Origin: Bryopsis sp. KO-2023 | Taxonomy: Eukaryota > Chlorophyta > Ulvophyceae > Bryopsidales > Bryopsidaceae | DNA length: 64,000 nt | Direction of reading: 5' to 3' | Assembly (NCBI GenBank): GCA_030272585.1 | Contig: BSYQ01000007.1 | Coordinates: 4,468,001-4,532,000 of the forward strand | Shown: in pieces, positions 20,320 through 31,424 of the stretch | Layout: every line of letters begins with the position of its first letter | Position numbering within the stretch: position 1 is the stretch's first letter | Notes under the pieces: generated by a model | What the model was told of the DNA's origin: nothing | Databases searched by the model: none | Seen by the model: only the letters and a program-made list of their open reading frames with translations | Program-made: the position numbers and the translations under genes

Positions 20320-20378
20320 GGCATTCAAATTATTATTGGGTTTCGGGAAGGAAAAGAAGCAAACTAAGTGATTTAATG
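20320..20378 (+). repeat. DIRS split direct repeat B2 (3' end of the element)
   Basis: Same sequence as B1; it ends AGTGATTTAATG, after which the host segment resumes (CACCTTGAATTT...). Confidence 0.92.
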
Positions 20379-23300
20379 CACCTTGAATTTAATTTGGTAT
20401 CAAATGAGAAACTGAAGGATTTAGAGGTCGCTAACAGCAAATCATGATGTTGTTCTTGATGTGATCGGCAAAAAAAATTGAGACTGGGTGATGTTTCCTG
20501 AACCACCCAGATGCACCATATTTGTTTTACAATAGGAATGATCACTTTTAAGAGCCCAAAACCCTTTGAACACGAACGGTGGCCGACCAAACTGGATCGA
20601 GCCACCAAAAAACCCCTCAATACGCAATGAATGGTTGAATGAAAAACTGTTCTCTGTTTTTCAATTTGTTTTTAGGACAGACTCTTTTTCCATTTACATC
20701 TAAAAGAGCTTCCAAAAAATTCCACCAGCTCTTGGATGGTTGTTTTTTCACACATCCTTCCCAGGAAGCCGCGAACCAGATCTGCAGGAGCTCCTGACTT
20801 GGCCACAAAGCATCATTATAATGTTAGTGTTGTTATCTTCCTGACCTCATTCTACGCATGTACATTGCTATGAATTTCATATATTTTGGATTTTCAGGGT
20901 ATATTTGCTTGCAGATATGCCCTCGTTAAAGCGGCATGCTTCCTGTTGCTACCATGCCGTCTTGCTAAGCTGTTGTTTGGTGAGCAGTCCAGCTTTTCCA
21001 AACCAAAGCATTTTGAGTTGTGCCTGTTTGTGTTTTAAGGCATGTGAAGAGTGCAAGGAAAACAGTGTAATGCCCAGGAGAGTAAATGTTTGCTTTCACC
21101 GCAAACCTGCGTTCTCTGGATTCCGGATGCCAAAAGGGCACGTCGCTCTGCCTGGACCTGTGGCATGAAAGAAAGGCAGCGCGGCTGCTGGCTGCGGGTT
21201 CGACTCCCGCACGCTCTCACTGCCAGAAAGAAGAAGTTCAGGTGAACTTGCAGGAACTGTCTAACCGTAGCACAATGTCACTACTTACCAGGGAAACCCC
21301 TTTTCGAGTCTTACCCGCTTACCTGTGTTACCTTTCTTTGCCTTTTTTTTGCGCATTTTGCGAGATGGTATCATACCTTGTGGCGAGTTTGGCTTTGGGA
21401 CTTCTGGAGTGGATCGTGGGCTACTTTTGGCGACAGGTAGACTTGGGCGTGGTTTGTTTCACTCTCGTTCACTTCACAGACGTCAGATAACGACGTCACA
21501 TAAGACGTCATGCATTGGAGTGTCAGGATTTTTTGATGAATTTGATGATGAATGAAAATGAATGTTCCAATGTCCACAGGTGACCATTCATGGCAGGAGG
21601 CTGGAAAGCTTGGAGGTGAGAAATGCTGTCCTCCTTTTGTCTTCAATTGAAGACAGAATCTTCTTGCAAGAAAATCAGATTCTTTTGTTCGAAACCATCA
21701 AAATCTCTCCAGACTTTCTGTTACATTTTGTTTCGTTTTCTTTAAAGAGCACTGGATGCCCCCAGTGGATTTTGCGAAGGAATGGGATCCGTGTCAATCA
21801 AACAGGGGAGAAAAGTGGATTTCTGTTGTTATCTTTTCTGCTTACCTTTTTGCATCCAGAAGCCTCATGTGACTAACAAACCATCGACAAGATGGGATGC
21901 CAGAAAGTCATCACTATCAATTTCTTTCATGTTCGTAAGAATTTCCTGGATTTCAGATTTGGAGTTGATAATCTTTTTGTGTGTGAATATATATATTTTT
22001 TTTTCCAGGAGAGAGAAAAGGTTTTGGAGGCTCAGGAGCGACCTGGAACAACTTCGACTGCTGCAGCAAGAATTTTACCAACAAAAGGTGAGGTGGTGTT
22101 TCGCATCTGTTGTGACTTAAGGAGACTGAACTCTTTTTTAAAGTAATATATGCACCTTCCAGCGACCTCCCTTTCTCTTCAAGGATGTTCTGGTGGAACA
22201 TGTTGATGTGTTGGACATGTGACTTGATATGATGATCGGACATCAGCACCCACAAAATCCAAAGTGTTTTTCTTGAATATAGGGAAACGTCAGTTCCGAT
22301 GGCTATGGCGGAGATGGTGACACCACCAGTCCTGATGCAAGCGAGGATCTTGATGAAAAATCAGGTTTCCGGACCGACGCATACTATTCTGAGGTAAGAG
22401 AGTGTGTGGAAATGAAAAATCCCTTTAAAAAGAATTCATATGAGTTTTGATTAAGTCATGGCAGCGTCATTGCCTCACACAGGGCCACCATTTACACACC
22501 ACAACCTATGCATGAGTTGGATGGTTTGATGCGGAAACAAGCCCCCTTGCAGCACCTGTCAGCTTTGCAAAAGTATTTGTAGTGTTCATGCACCAATATC
22601 TGGAAAGAAGTTTTTTTCTGGATTTGTTCAAGAATACGTTTGGCCATAGATGTTAGGGAGTACATGTTGTTCTCACCTGATTCCACAGCTTCGCCGCCTG
22701 GCCATTCCCCAGATCTTCACAATGCAGGATATATTTTATTCCCCATTGAATTCAAGCATGGCATCCACATCGCCTTTTGTTAACAATGCCTGTGCCATGA
22801 AATTCAGACTGAGGCTGACACAGTTTCCACCGAGTCTGACAAAGAAAACCTCGACGACAACGAAGAAGAAGAAGGAAATGATCAGAGTCAGGAAGATTCG
22901 ATTGAAGAAGACGCAGAGGACAACGAACACCAGGAGGTGTGGAATCACTTGGCATTCGCCCCCCCCCTGAAAAGCAAACAGGTCCCTCCCCAATGAAGCA
23001 GCCCCAAACAAAATCAGAAGAAGATTCAATATGTGGAAAAAAAATTGCATGACATCTATGAAAAGAAACAAAAGAAAGTAAATGGTGAGGGTGCACAAGA
23101 TTGCAAGGTAGTTTGTTTTGCATAGGGGATTGATTACGATGATGTCGCCAATGCCTTCCTGCCCATGATCAATTCCTTATCATGGCTGAGGGATGAAATG
23201 TGCCAGGTCAAGGGCATCCCATCAAACGAGGCGGAAGTCTTGGTAGGTTCCATCATGCAATCACCCTACTCAAAAGGATGTGGAAGGAAAAATAAATAAA

Positions 23301-23510
23301 TACAAAAGCTGTGGAATCATACGAATCAGAGTGTCGATTCATTTTTTCTTTTAAAAAACTAAATGTGTGTGTGTGTGTTATGCAGAAAACCAACGCGGAA
23401 AGAAAAATGAAAAATGGATTCTACATGAGTGGAAAGCTTAGCACAATTCAAGAAACCAAATTCCCACCAGAGTATTTTCTGCTTTTTCTGATTTCCTCAT
23501 GTCAATAATG
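20379..23510 (+). repeat. Third copy of the duplicated segment, 3' part
   Basis: Resumes the match to the right arm from about 59577: ATGAGAAACTGAAGGA, GTGATCGGCAAAAAAAATT, the TTGCTACCATGCCG block, the T-arm-like block at 21185-21235 and the coiled-coil gene. It is much more diverged than the two arms are from each other, with recognisable order but many substitutions and indels. It ends at repeat R near 23581. Confidence 0.8.
21365..23508 (+). pseudogene. Diverged paralogue of the membrane/coiled-coil gene, probably broken
   Basis: The exon order follows the arm copies: 21365-21436 (membrane helix, MVSYLVASLALGLLEWIVG), 21580-21615, about 22010-22087 (coiled coil, SDLEQLRLLQQEF), 22282-22394 (acidic, ending AYYSE), an acidic exon near 22803-22936, one near 23129-23241 (DDVANAFLPMINSLSWL) and one from about 23385 (NAERKMKNGFYMSGK). 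The splice between the second and third exons is out of frame with the sites I can find, and the last region is lost where repeat R begins. The intron upstream of this gene holds the DIRS element. It is either a decaying copy or a gene with an altered structure. Confidence 0.6.
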
Positions 23511-23580
23511 GGAATCCAATTTTTCATTTTTGATTTTTGGAGAGGGAGTGGATTTCCCCTGTTTTGATTGCGTAGAAATA

Positions 23581-24222
23581 ACAGTCTCCATGGCCAGGCT
23601 GGGTCGCATCTTGTTTGATGGGTAGCTTTCCAGCCCACAATGATTAACCTTGATTTCTCAAGTGTGCTGCTACTGTTGGAGACTTTGCGTCCCACAGTAT
23701 TGTGAGTCATGATGCCCATTTTTTCAAGCGCACATTCCTCATGTTGTTATCTTTTCAAACTTTGGGTACAATTATGAGGGGGCAGTGGATTTTTTTGTGT
23801 TAATAGAGTTAATGAATGCCATTGAACAGTTTTGAACAGAAGATTGTGGGGATTTCCCACTGGGGAGCATCTCAGCGTTGGGATCTGATAAGCGCTCTGG
23901 GTTCCAAGCAGGGTGCAGAGCACCGACCATCAAGCAGTTTCAAGACTTCATTCAGCATCAGCCATTCGTTTCGTTCCAAGAATAAAAACTTAAATCTACA
24001 TCTCATCAAGATTTTTCAAACAAATGTGTCTGAAGTCTATACCAGTGCCCAGTTCAGCCATTCTTTTTCCTTTCTTTGTTTTTTTGCCATCTTGTTGTTG
24101 GTGTAATCGATGGATCGCCACCCCCTCCCTCAATCCTTCCCCCAAATAAAATATGAATGCATACAAGAAGAGAGTAGACTTCATTCGCTCAGCCCCGCGA
24201 TCCATAAGACCCCCTGCAGCTG
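23581..24222 (+). repeat. Dispersed repeat R, copy 2 (most complete, ~640 bases)
   Basis: Starts GTCTCCATGGCCAGGCTGGG and ends near CCATAAGACCCCCTGCAGCT. It borders the third copy of the duplicated segment on the same side as in the two arms. No coding frame is conserved between copies. Confidence 0.85.
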
Positions 24223-24285
24223 GAATCAGGCATTCGAAAAACGCATACCCCGATTCTCGCGCACACCAATCCTGAGTATAACTGT

Positions 24286-24352
24286 TTTCTTCAAGCTCAG
24301 GTCACCTCATTGGGGAGTCATAAGAAACCTTGGCACAAACACTGGAATTTGT
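24286..24352 (-). repeat. Isolated fragment of the recurrent module
   Basis: AAGCTCAGGTCACCTCATTG followed by AACCTTGGCACAAAC matches 5415-5463 and the reverse complement of 59270-59325. No associated gene copy lies next to it. Confidence 0.6.
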
Positions 24353-26815
24353 TAGGACTTGTTCCTTATCACAATGTTTCACGAAACGAAGGGAAAGCCG
24401 CCAGGGGCTCTCTCTGATCAAGATGATGATAACTGGTTTTGTGTTCATCTTGAGCGTCCGTAAATTAACTCCGGAGTTACTTGAGGGTGATTAAGTACAG
24501 TTTTTCAGTTTGTGTTGATGACATTTGTCCCGAAATAATCCCACCATCCTACAAACAAACAAACATACATACATAATTACTTGCGAAGATGCCGCCCGGC
24601 ATCTATTGCACAAAATACAACAAAATGATCAAAAAACCACCATCTTACGGTGTCTTTCCGTGCATTTATGGTTGAAATATCAAATGTATGCGTCATGCAA
24701 TCTGATCAAATGGAAGACCAGGAAGAAGTCAGCATTCAGGTTTTTAATTTAAATCCTGAAGGTTTTTCTTTTGTGTGTGTGTGTGTGTTTTTTAACACCA
24801 CAGGAGCAGCCACGCAATGCCTGCTGGTGAGAGCATAACACAGAAACACGAACAGGTCTCTTTTGCTTCAAAAGTGTGTTGACATTTCGCAAACAAATTG
24901 AAAAACAAGAGGGGGTGAAATTTTCGTTTCGCTGTAGGGCAGAACAATTTTGGAAGTGGTATTTTCTGATGGTGTGCGGAAGAAATTGTAGTCGGGTGAA
25001 GGGAAAGGTGGGGATGGAGATTTGGTTTTGGAATCTGCAAATTACAGGTTTTTTTACGTAAATGGACACGGAAGCGTGCTATTTGCCGTTCACACGGAAA
25101 AGCTCTGATCAGCCCCTTAGACCGCGACCAAGGTATGACTACATAGTTCCTACGAAGGAGGGAATTCGAGCTGGCAAGTATTCGCGGCCACACTCTGCAG
25201 GCGCTTGCATGTGCGTGTGCATGTGCGCGTGTGCACGCACATGAACCTTTTCGTCAAAAACTGTAAATGGATTTTTACTGTGGGCGCGGCACACTCTGAC
25301 TGGATCGACACGTTTCACTGAGTTACGGATTGTGCCAAAACGACCCTGCGATAAACTCCAACTGTCAGAGCGCACTGCAACTCGTCTTTTGGTTCGCACT
25401 GGAGTTGCATAGCTGGACGCGGGGAAACGATACTCTTCAGAACAGCGTGTTTCGTGGAAAGGTACTTCCTGATGTCAGCTGGCCCATTCGCTCCAACACG
25501 CAAGAGCAATTCTTGATGTTTTGAAAGAGCGTTCATAGTGAAGGGAAGCTAGGGAGTTGTTTGAAAGCACTTTAGCGTGCCAGTTGGGCTCGACAGGATC
25601 GACAGACGCACGCATCTATCGACTTGATGGGACGATGGGTTTCAAAAAAAAAAAACAAATGCCAAGGGGCCAACACCAAAACTCCACCTCGTGCTGTGTT
25701 TGGAAGCGCAAACCATGAAATATCTAAGACCAAGAACGTTGCGCTGTTTTTTTGTTTTTTTTCTACGCTTGGCACGCCGTCAAAAGCGTACCTGCGAATT
25801 TTGATTGCGTTTGAAAAGACTGGGTGTTTCGTCCAGAGATAAGCGGTTGGCGCAAATAGTTCCGCGTGTAATTGAGCAATCAAAAATCGGTGCACGTGCA
25901 TGAGATGACCCGCTTATTCGATCGCGATTTAGGTTTGTTATCGTTTGGGGGCTTAGTGTGACACGTCAGTATAGGTCGCCCTATTCCAACAGAGAATAGG
26001 TTGCCCTATTCTCCGCGATGGCTGGGAAAAAAGCAGGGATCTCCAGCATGGAAAATAAATGCTGTATTTTTTATTTACCCAACTACATAAATAATAATCA
26101 TCGTCAAGCAACGACTGGTTTGAGAATTTCTAATGTCTGTGCTTTTTTGTGGCCAGGATTTTTTTATTTGAGGATAGAGCAGAATGGGAAATCAGCAAGG
26201 GCGAGTTGCATCCTGTGTCAGAGCAGAGACATCTAAGCAGTCAGCAAAAAAAAGCCTAAGAGTGGTACGAAATGAACACAGTCCAAAGAGTTTTACGAAC
26301 CTCGCAAACAGCTTGGGAAATCATCCATCCATGTAAGATTGAGATTCTGTTATATTGGATACCCCTTTTATATCGGATGTCACAGATACTCTCCCCCAAC
26401 CCCCAATCCGTCATAAATACAAATTTTATGCTTTTACCATAGCCAAATGGACGTCTTTCTCACAGAAGATCAACGAATTCCACAAAAAGCTTGCACGATC
26501 ATGTACTGTCCTGTACGCCAGCTCTTCCATATTTTTGTGCGTTTTCGCAGAAAAAAATGCATTATTATCAATATTTTCCAGTATGTACTTTCGCCCTGAG
26601 GGCTTCCATCATTTTTTTTCATGTGTGTGTGTTTATGTTTGTTGACTAAAACTAATGGCACAAACTATGATGAACGTGCCCTGCTCAGTTCATTGTTTTG
26701 CGTTTTCCCCCATGTTTGATGGGAACATGTGTAAAGAAGATCAGGCTCCCCCTCCCCCCCCCCCAACATCACATTTCCTTCTCTTTTTTTTCTGTTTTCA
26801 AAATTATGGTGTGGA
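24353..26815. other. Gene-poor spacer upstream of the flavin monooxygenase
   Basis: Only short or low-complexity frames. Visible items are TG and CA microsatellite runs (24773-24790, 25204-25240, 26622-26640) and a small CCCTATTC/GAATAGG hairpin near 25979-26010. A minus-strand frame at 25572-25901 has no recognisable domain. I cannot support a gene here. Confidence 0.4.
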
Positions 26816-29533
26816 ATGACACGTCTAGCTACGATTCAGGCTGTTGTAGGTGCGGGGGCTGCTGGATTGGTCTGCTGCCGGGAGCTCAGAGATGAAGGCC
26901 ACGAGGTGACAGTGTTCGAACAAGCCCATGCTGTCGGGGGAACATGGGTGCTGGACAAAGCGACGAGATCGTTGGAGGATCTTGGAGAGCATGTGCACAG
27001 CAGTATGTACTATTCGCTGAGGACGAACTTGCCCAGGGAGTTGATGTCGTACTGCAACTTCCCGTTCACTCCGGAGCATCTTGGGGAAAGGTCCGTGGAT
27101 TCTCGACGATATCCCAGCCACGAGGAGGTATGTATGGTCGTTTGGGCATGCATGGGTGCATGCATGCATAAATTGATGTGTGGATGAGGAGCAAAATGCG
27201 CGGAGATTCCTAGATCTTGGAATCCTTGGGTTATGTTTGGTTTCGTTAGTTGTTCTGTATGTATTTGCCAGGTCCTGGTGTACCTCGATTCGTTTGCTGA
27301 TACGTTCGACCTTCGGCCGATGATCAGGCTCAGCACACGTATTGAGAACATGGAGCAATTGCAAGACTCCAATGAATGGTCCGTAACATCTCGATGCAAT
27401 GGGGAGTCGAAGGTAGGGATGCAAGGGTGGAATGCGTGCATTTTTGTGTATGTGTCGACAGATGCTTTCTTTCAATCTCAAAACCCATGGTTTCGCCACC
27501 GGTGTGAAAGCAGCGGGTGAAATCCCCAGCTCAGTTGAAAAAGAAATGTTTCTGTATTTCTAATTAAAAGATGTCCCAGACCCCCCCCCACCAAGAACAA
27601 AAAACAAAAAAAGAAAACACAGAGTAAAATAACAGTATTGATAATAGAAAAAATTCGTAAAAGCCGCATTCCTTCCCTTTTCCGCATTTCTTTTCATGCA
27701 AAAAGAAAGCTTTTTTCGTTGGCGGAGCACATAAGCAATATTTTTCATCCTGGGATTCAAAGTAACAGCAGTTCTTTCCCTGACTTAGGTCGAGAAGTTT
27801 GATGCCGTCGTGATTTGCAATGGCCATTACGCGAAGCCTCATATCCCCCCCGTGGATGGATGCGACGAATTCCCAGGACTGCAACTTCACAGCCACACAT
27901 ATCGAGACCCCCAGACATTGGCAGGAAAAACGGTGGTGGTGTTTGGCGTGTGCGGCTCTGGTCAAGACATCGTCCGAGATATTGCCACTGCTTGCGAGAC
28001 TGTATATTTGAGCGGGCGATCGCCGGAGTTTCTGAAGGGGTCCAAAACGCTCGGAATTAAGGGAAATATCGTGAAAAGATCCGGAATCAAGAAGCTGGGG
28101 AAAAATGGAGAAGTCTGGTTTCAGGTAGAGGGCCGATGATTTAGTGAGAAGTTTTATCCTGTCCTGTGTGTGTGTTTTTGTTTTTGTTGTGAAATTCAAA
28201 GGAAAAAAAAAAGTGATGTTGATTGAGTTTTACATGAGAATTGAAAGCTGCAAAAACATACGGTGTGAATCGAACATCAACAATCTTTTTTTTTTTTTTT
28301 GGGGGGGGGGTTCAAAGTTTTTGAGCTAAACAAGTTTTTGTTTTCGAGGCAAGTAACATTTATTCTCGACTGGCACTGTTTAAATAAAAAAATACATATA
28401 TATTTTTTAAATTTATTGAGGGGGATAAGCAACATAAAACTGTAATTGCAGATTGAAACTCGACTCTTGACAGGTTTCTCGATTCTCGAAATCGTTTTGC
28501 TCTTTTTAAAACACACCAACGAGAAGGCAGTGTTTTCACCGTTCAGTTAATTTTCTTTATTTCCTTGTTTTTTTTTTGCAGAACGGAGAGTATCTGGACA
28601 AAGTAGATGCAATCATGTACTGCACAGGGTACGAGCACTTTCTTCCTTTTCTGTCGAAATCGGGGCTGGTTTCGACGGAAGGCAACAGAGTGGCACCCCT
28701 GTACCAGCACATATTCGAGCCCAGCGTCGCACCCTCCCTGTCTTTCATAGGCGTGCCGAAATACGTCGTTCCTTTCCCCTTGTTCGAATATCAATCGAAA
28801 TACGTTGCTCGAATCTTGTCTGGACGGCGCCAGCTGCCCTCCAGGGAAGAAATGGACCTGGAGCTCAAAAAGTTTTTCAAGGCTTTGGAGGAAGAGGGGC
28901 GACATCCCAGGTGTGGGAAAAAGATCACAGTCTTTTTTTTTTTTTTAAAGGAAATTGTAACAGAACGTTTCAGTTTTTTGAAGGAATTGAATAATAGATT
29001 TTACGATTTTGTTGAAGAAATTTTAGACAGCCGAAAAGGGAATGCCTTGTTGTTTTGCAGAAGTGGCTTCTTTCTGTCCCATGTGAGTGTGTGTTTTTCG
29101 TTTTTTTTGTGTAGAAAAAACCCTGCTTGGAATTTTTTTTTCTTGATCTGAATGGAAGAGGGGTTGCATAATTGTCTTTTTTTCTTTCGAAAAAAAAACT
29201 GTAGACAGAGCCATAAAAGCACTTGGAAAATCCATGGGTGGAATCACATTTTTTTCTTCAACTTCTTATGTTTGGTGTGTGTGCGTCAGTACCACACATA
29301 ACATGTGGATGGAGCAATTCGCTTATGTCGATTGGATGCAAGCCCAGTGCGGCCAGGACGTTGCTGTTTATCCAAAATGGCGCAGCGACATGTTCGAAGC
29401 GAACATCAGAGTGAAAAAAAGCCACCCGGAGACTTACAGGGATGCATTCGATGATGAGTCCAGCCTTGCTGAAGCGAACAAAGAATTCGCCACCTTCGCA
29501 AAGGGTAGCCCGATCGCAGCCAACAGTGTCTGA
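26816..29533 (+). CDS. Flavin-containing monooxygenase (5 exons, 453 residues)
   Basis: Exons 26816-27127, 27272-27412, 27789-28124, 28582-28910 and 29290-29533, all with GT-AG introns and matching phases; total 1,362 bases with stop. It uses FAD, NADPH and O2 to oxygenate nitrogen, sulfur or carbon in small molecules. Motifs: FAD-binding GAGAAG (12-17), GGTW (41-44), the family signature FPGLQLHSHTY (179-189) and a C-terminal CTGY box. The NADPH site reads GVCGSGQDI (204-212), with Cys where the family has its second Gly. Length and order fit plant- and fungus-type FMOs. The substrate is unknown. The first exon starts seven residues before the FAD strand, so a targeting peptide is unlikely. 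Confidence 0.93.
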
Positions 29534-30045
29534 CCAAAAGAATCGCGACGTGAACAGCTGGATGCTTCTATTTTTACGAAATTAAGATTTGATTTTTTAT
29601 TGCTCTCTTTATGGGTGGGATCAGTTCCGAAGCCGAAATGTATGGTGGTCAAGATGTGTGATTGAAGGCATCGGGGTGTTCTGCGGAAAAAAGAGAGCAA
29701 CTTTTTTTTTTCTTCTATTTTATTTTTCTGTGAGGTTTGAGGAGATTTGACTTTGCCTTTGCAACGATCAATTTTTCTACGAGGTTGGAAAACAGGGTTG
29801 ATTATGCCTTCATAGCGCTCAATTTTTCTGAGAGGTTTCTGGAGGCTTTTGTCGGGATCAAATTTTCTGCAAGGGTTTCAGATTTGACCAGACCTTTCAA
29901 GCAACTATTTTTTTCTGCGAGGTATTGTTTTCCCGGGGGTTATATCAGAGCGGTCCTCGTGTGATTGGGGGTAGGGGAAGGTTCAACCTGTTTGACTTTA
30001 TTTATATTCAACAGAGGTTTAATGTTGATGATTTGATTTGATGCC
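29534..30045. other. 3' flank of the monooxygenase gene
   Basis: T-rich sequence with four related blocks between 29720 and 29925 (variants of AATTTTTCTGNGAGGTTT followed by GA- or GG-rich sequence), a decayed tandem repeat of about 55-60 bases. No gene. Confidence 0.5.
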
Positions 30046-30862
30046 TTCGTGAGGGATCTGATAAGCGCTCTGGGTTCCAAGCAGAGTGGAGAGCAACCAC
30101 CATCAAGCAGTTTCAAGTCGTAATTCAGCATCAGCCATTCATTTGGTTCCAAGAATAAAAACTTAAATCTACATCTCATCAAGGTTTCTCAAACAAATGT
30201 GTCTGAAGTCTATACCATTGCCCAGTTCAGCCATTCTTTTTCTTTCTTTTTTTTTTGCCATCTTGTTGTTGGCGTAATCAATGGATCGCCACCCCCTCCC
30301 TCAACCCTTCCCCCAAATAAAATATGAATGCATGCAAGAAGAAAGTAGACTTCATTCGCTTAGCCCCGCGATCCATAAGACCCCCTGCAGCTGAGACCAG
30401 CGATTTGTCCAGCGCACAATGATCACGTCTATTAGTTTCTCAATTTTGGGAACACCACATCCAGAATCACCACCGAACCCAGCCAAACCTCCATGCCACG
30501 TCACGGTCCAAAATACACTCCACTTGCCCTGATCATTTCCTCAACTCCCTGATTAATCGAATCATACCATCACCCAAGTAGTTATACCACGTACTTTGCC
30601 GACTTGGGTCACTCAGGGTGTGTGCTGCCACTGTTGAAGACTTTGGTTCCCGCAGTGTTGTGAGTCATCATGCCCAAAATTTGAAGCGCACATTTCTCAT
30701 TCTGTTGTTAGCTTTTGAAAATTTGGGTACACTCATAAGGGAGCAGTGGATTTTTTTGTGTTTATTAACAAAACACAGTTAATGAATAGTTAATGAATGA
30801 CATTGGACAGTTTTGAACAGAAGAGTGTGGGGATTTCCCACTAGGGAGCGTCTCTGTGTTGT
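30046..30862 (+). repeat. Dispersed repeat R, copy 3, with its two halves in swapped order
   Basis: 30046-30398 matches the second half of R (24,880-type block starting GGGATCTGATAAGCGC, i.e. 23878-24222). 30612-30862 matches the first half (23655-23870, ending at the CCCACTAGGGAGC block). Between them lie about 210 bases not seen in the other copies. The order is second half, then first half: a circular permutation of R as present at 23581-24222. Confidence 0.75.
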
Positions 30863-31424
30863 ATTTTTTTGTGGCCCATTATGGCTCCCCAAAAAATTAG
30901 AATGGCAAATATTGGGGCCACGAAAGGGCCGAAATGTTTTTCGAACATAATTTGGGGGCCACATCCACCCAAAGTTTGTTAGGCCTGGGGTCACATCTAA
31001 GAATTCAATCGAGATTCCACAGAAATCAAAACCAACAGTATTAAATAAATGCCATATAAAAACCAAGCCTTGCAATTCGTATGTTTGAAGTTGGGGCCAC
31101 GTTCTAATTTTGTCAGACAAATTGGGCTACAAAAGGGCCACTCAATTTGAAATGGCCAAATTTGGGGCCACTTTAGGGTCAACAAATATGAAAAAAAATA
31201 AACTGTTCGTGAGTGTTTCTATGACCTATTTATTACCTATTGGCTGCTTGACAGCCAGTGTTATTGGAAAATCTGGCCGGAGAGCACTGACACATACTTG
31301 CTATGCATCCCTCATGAAATGCAAAGTAATTTGTAATTTGTGTAATTTGTAATTTGTGTAATTTGTGTTGGGGGATTTCCCAAGGGTGGGGGCCAAAAAG
31401 CCGAACTGTAAGATGCATTACATG
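30863..31424. repeat. GGGGCCAC-rich stretch and AATTTGTGT tandem repeat
   Basis: The word GGGGCCAC (or GGGCCAC) recurs near 30914, 30957, 31094, 31136 and 31163, with partly inverted neighbours, suggesting a decayed repeat. At 31326-31372 AATTTGTAATTTGTGT is tandemly repeated. No gene. Confidence 0.5.

Larger units (their letters stand above)
10215..20378 (+). mobile_element. DIRS-order tyrosine-recombinase retrotransposon with split direct repeats, carrying nested insertions
   Basis: Order of parts: repeat A1 (10215-10370), ORF1, reverse transcriptase/RNase H, tyrosine recombinase, B1 (19985-20042), A2 (20043-20198), B2 (20320-20378). The A1-ORFs-B1-A2-B2 arrangement is the split direct repeat layout known from PAT- and Ngaro-type members of the DIRS order. 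The flanks show no target duplication, as expected for tyrosine-recombinase insertion, and the host sequence resumes across the element. No methyltransferase domain is seen between RNase H and recombinase, which favours a Ngaro-like or otherwise reduced type. Without three insertion blocks (MITEs 2 and 3 and the MITE 4 complex) the element would be about 5 kb. Confidence 0.92.

Noticed and set aside
25572..25901. 109-codon minus-strand gene
   Set aside because: No domain, no splice partners and a low-complexity stretch; not distinguishable from a chance frame.
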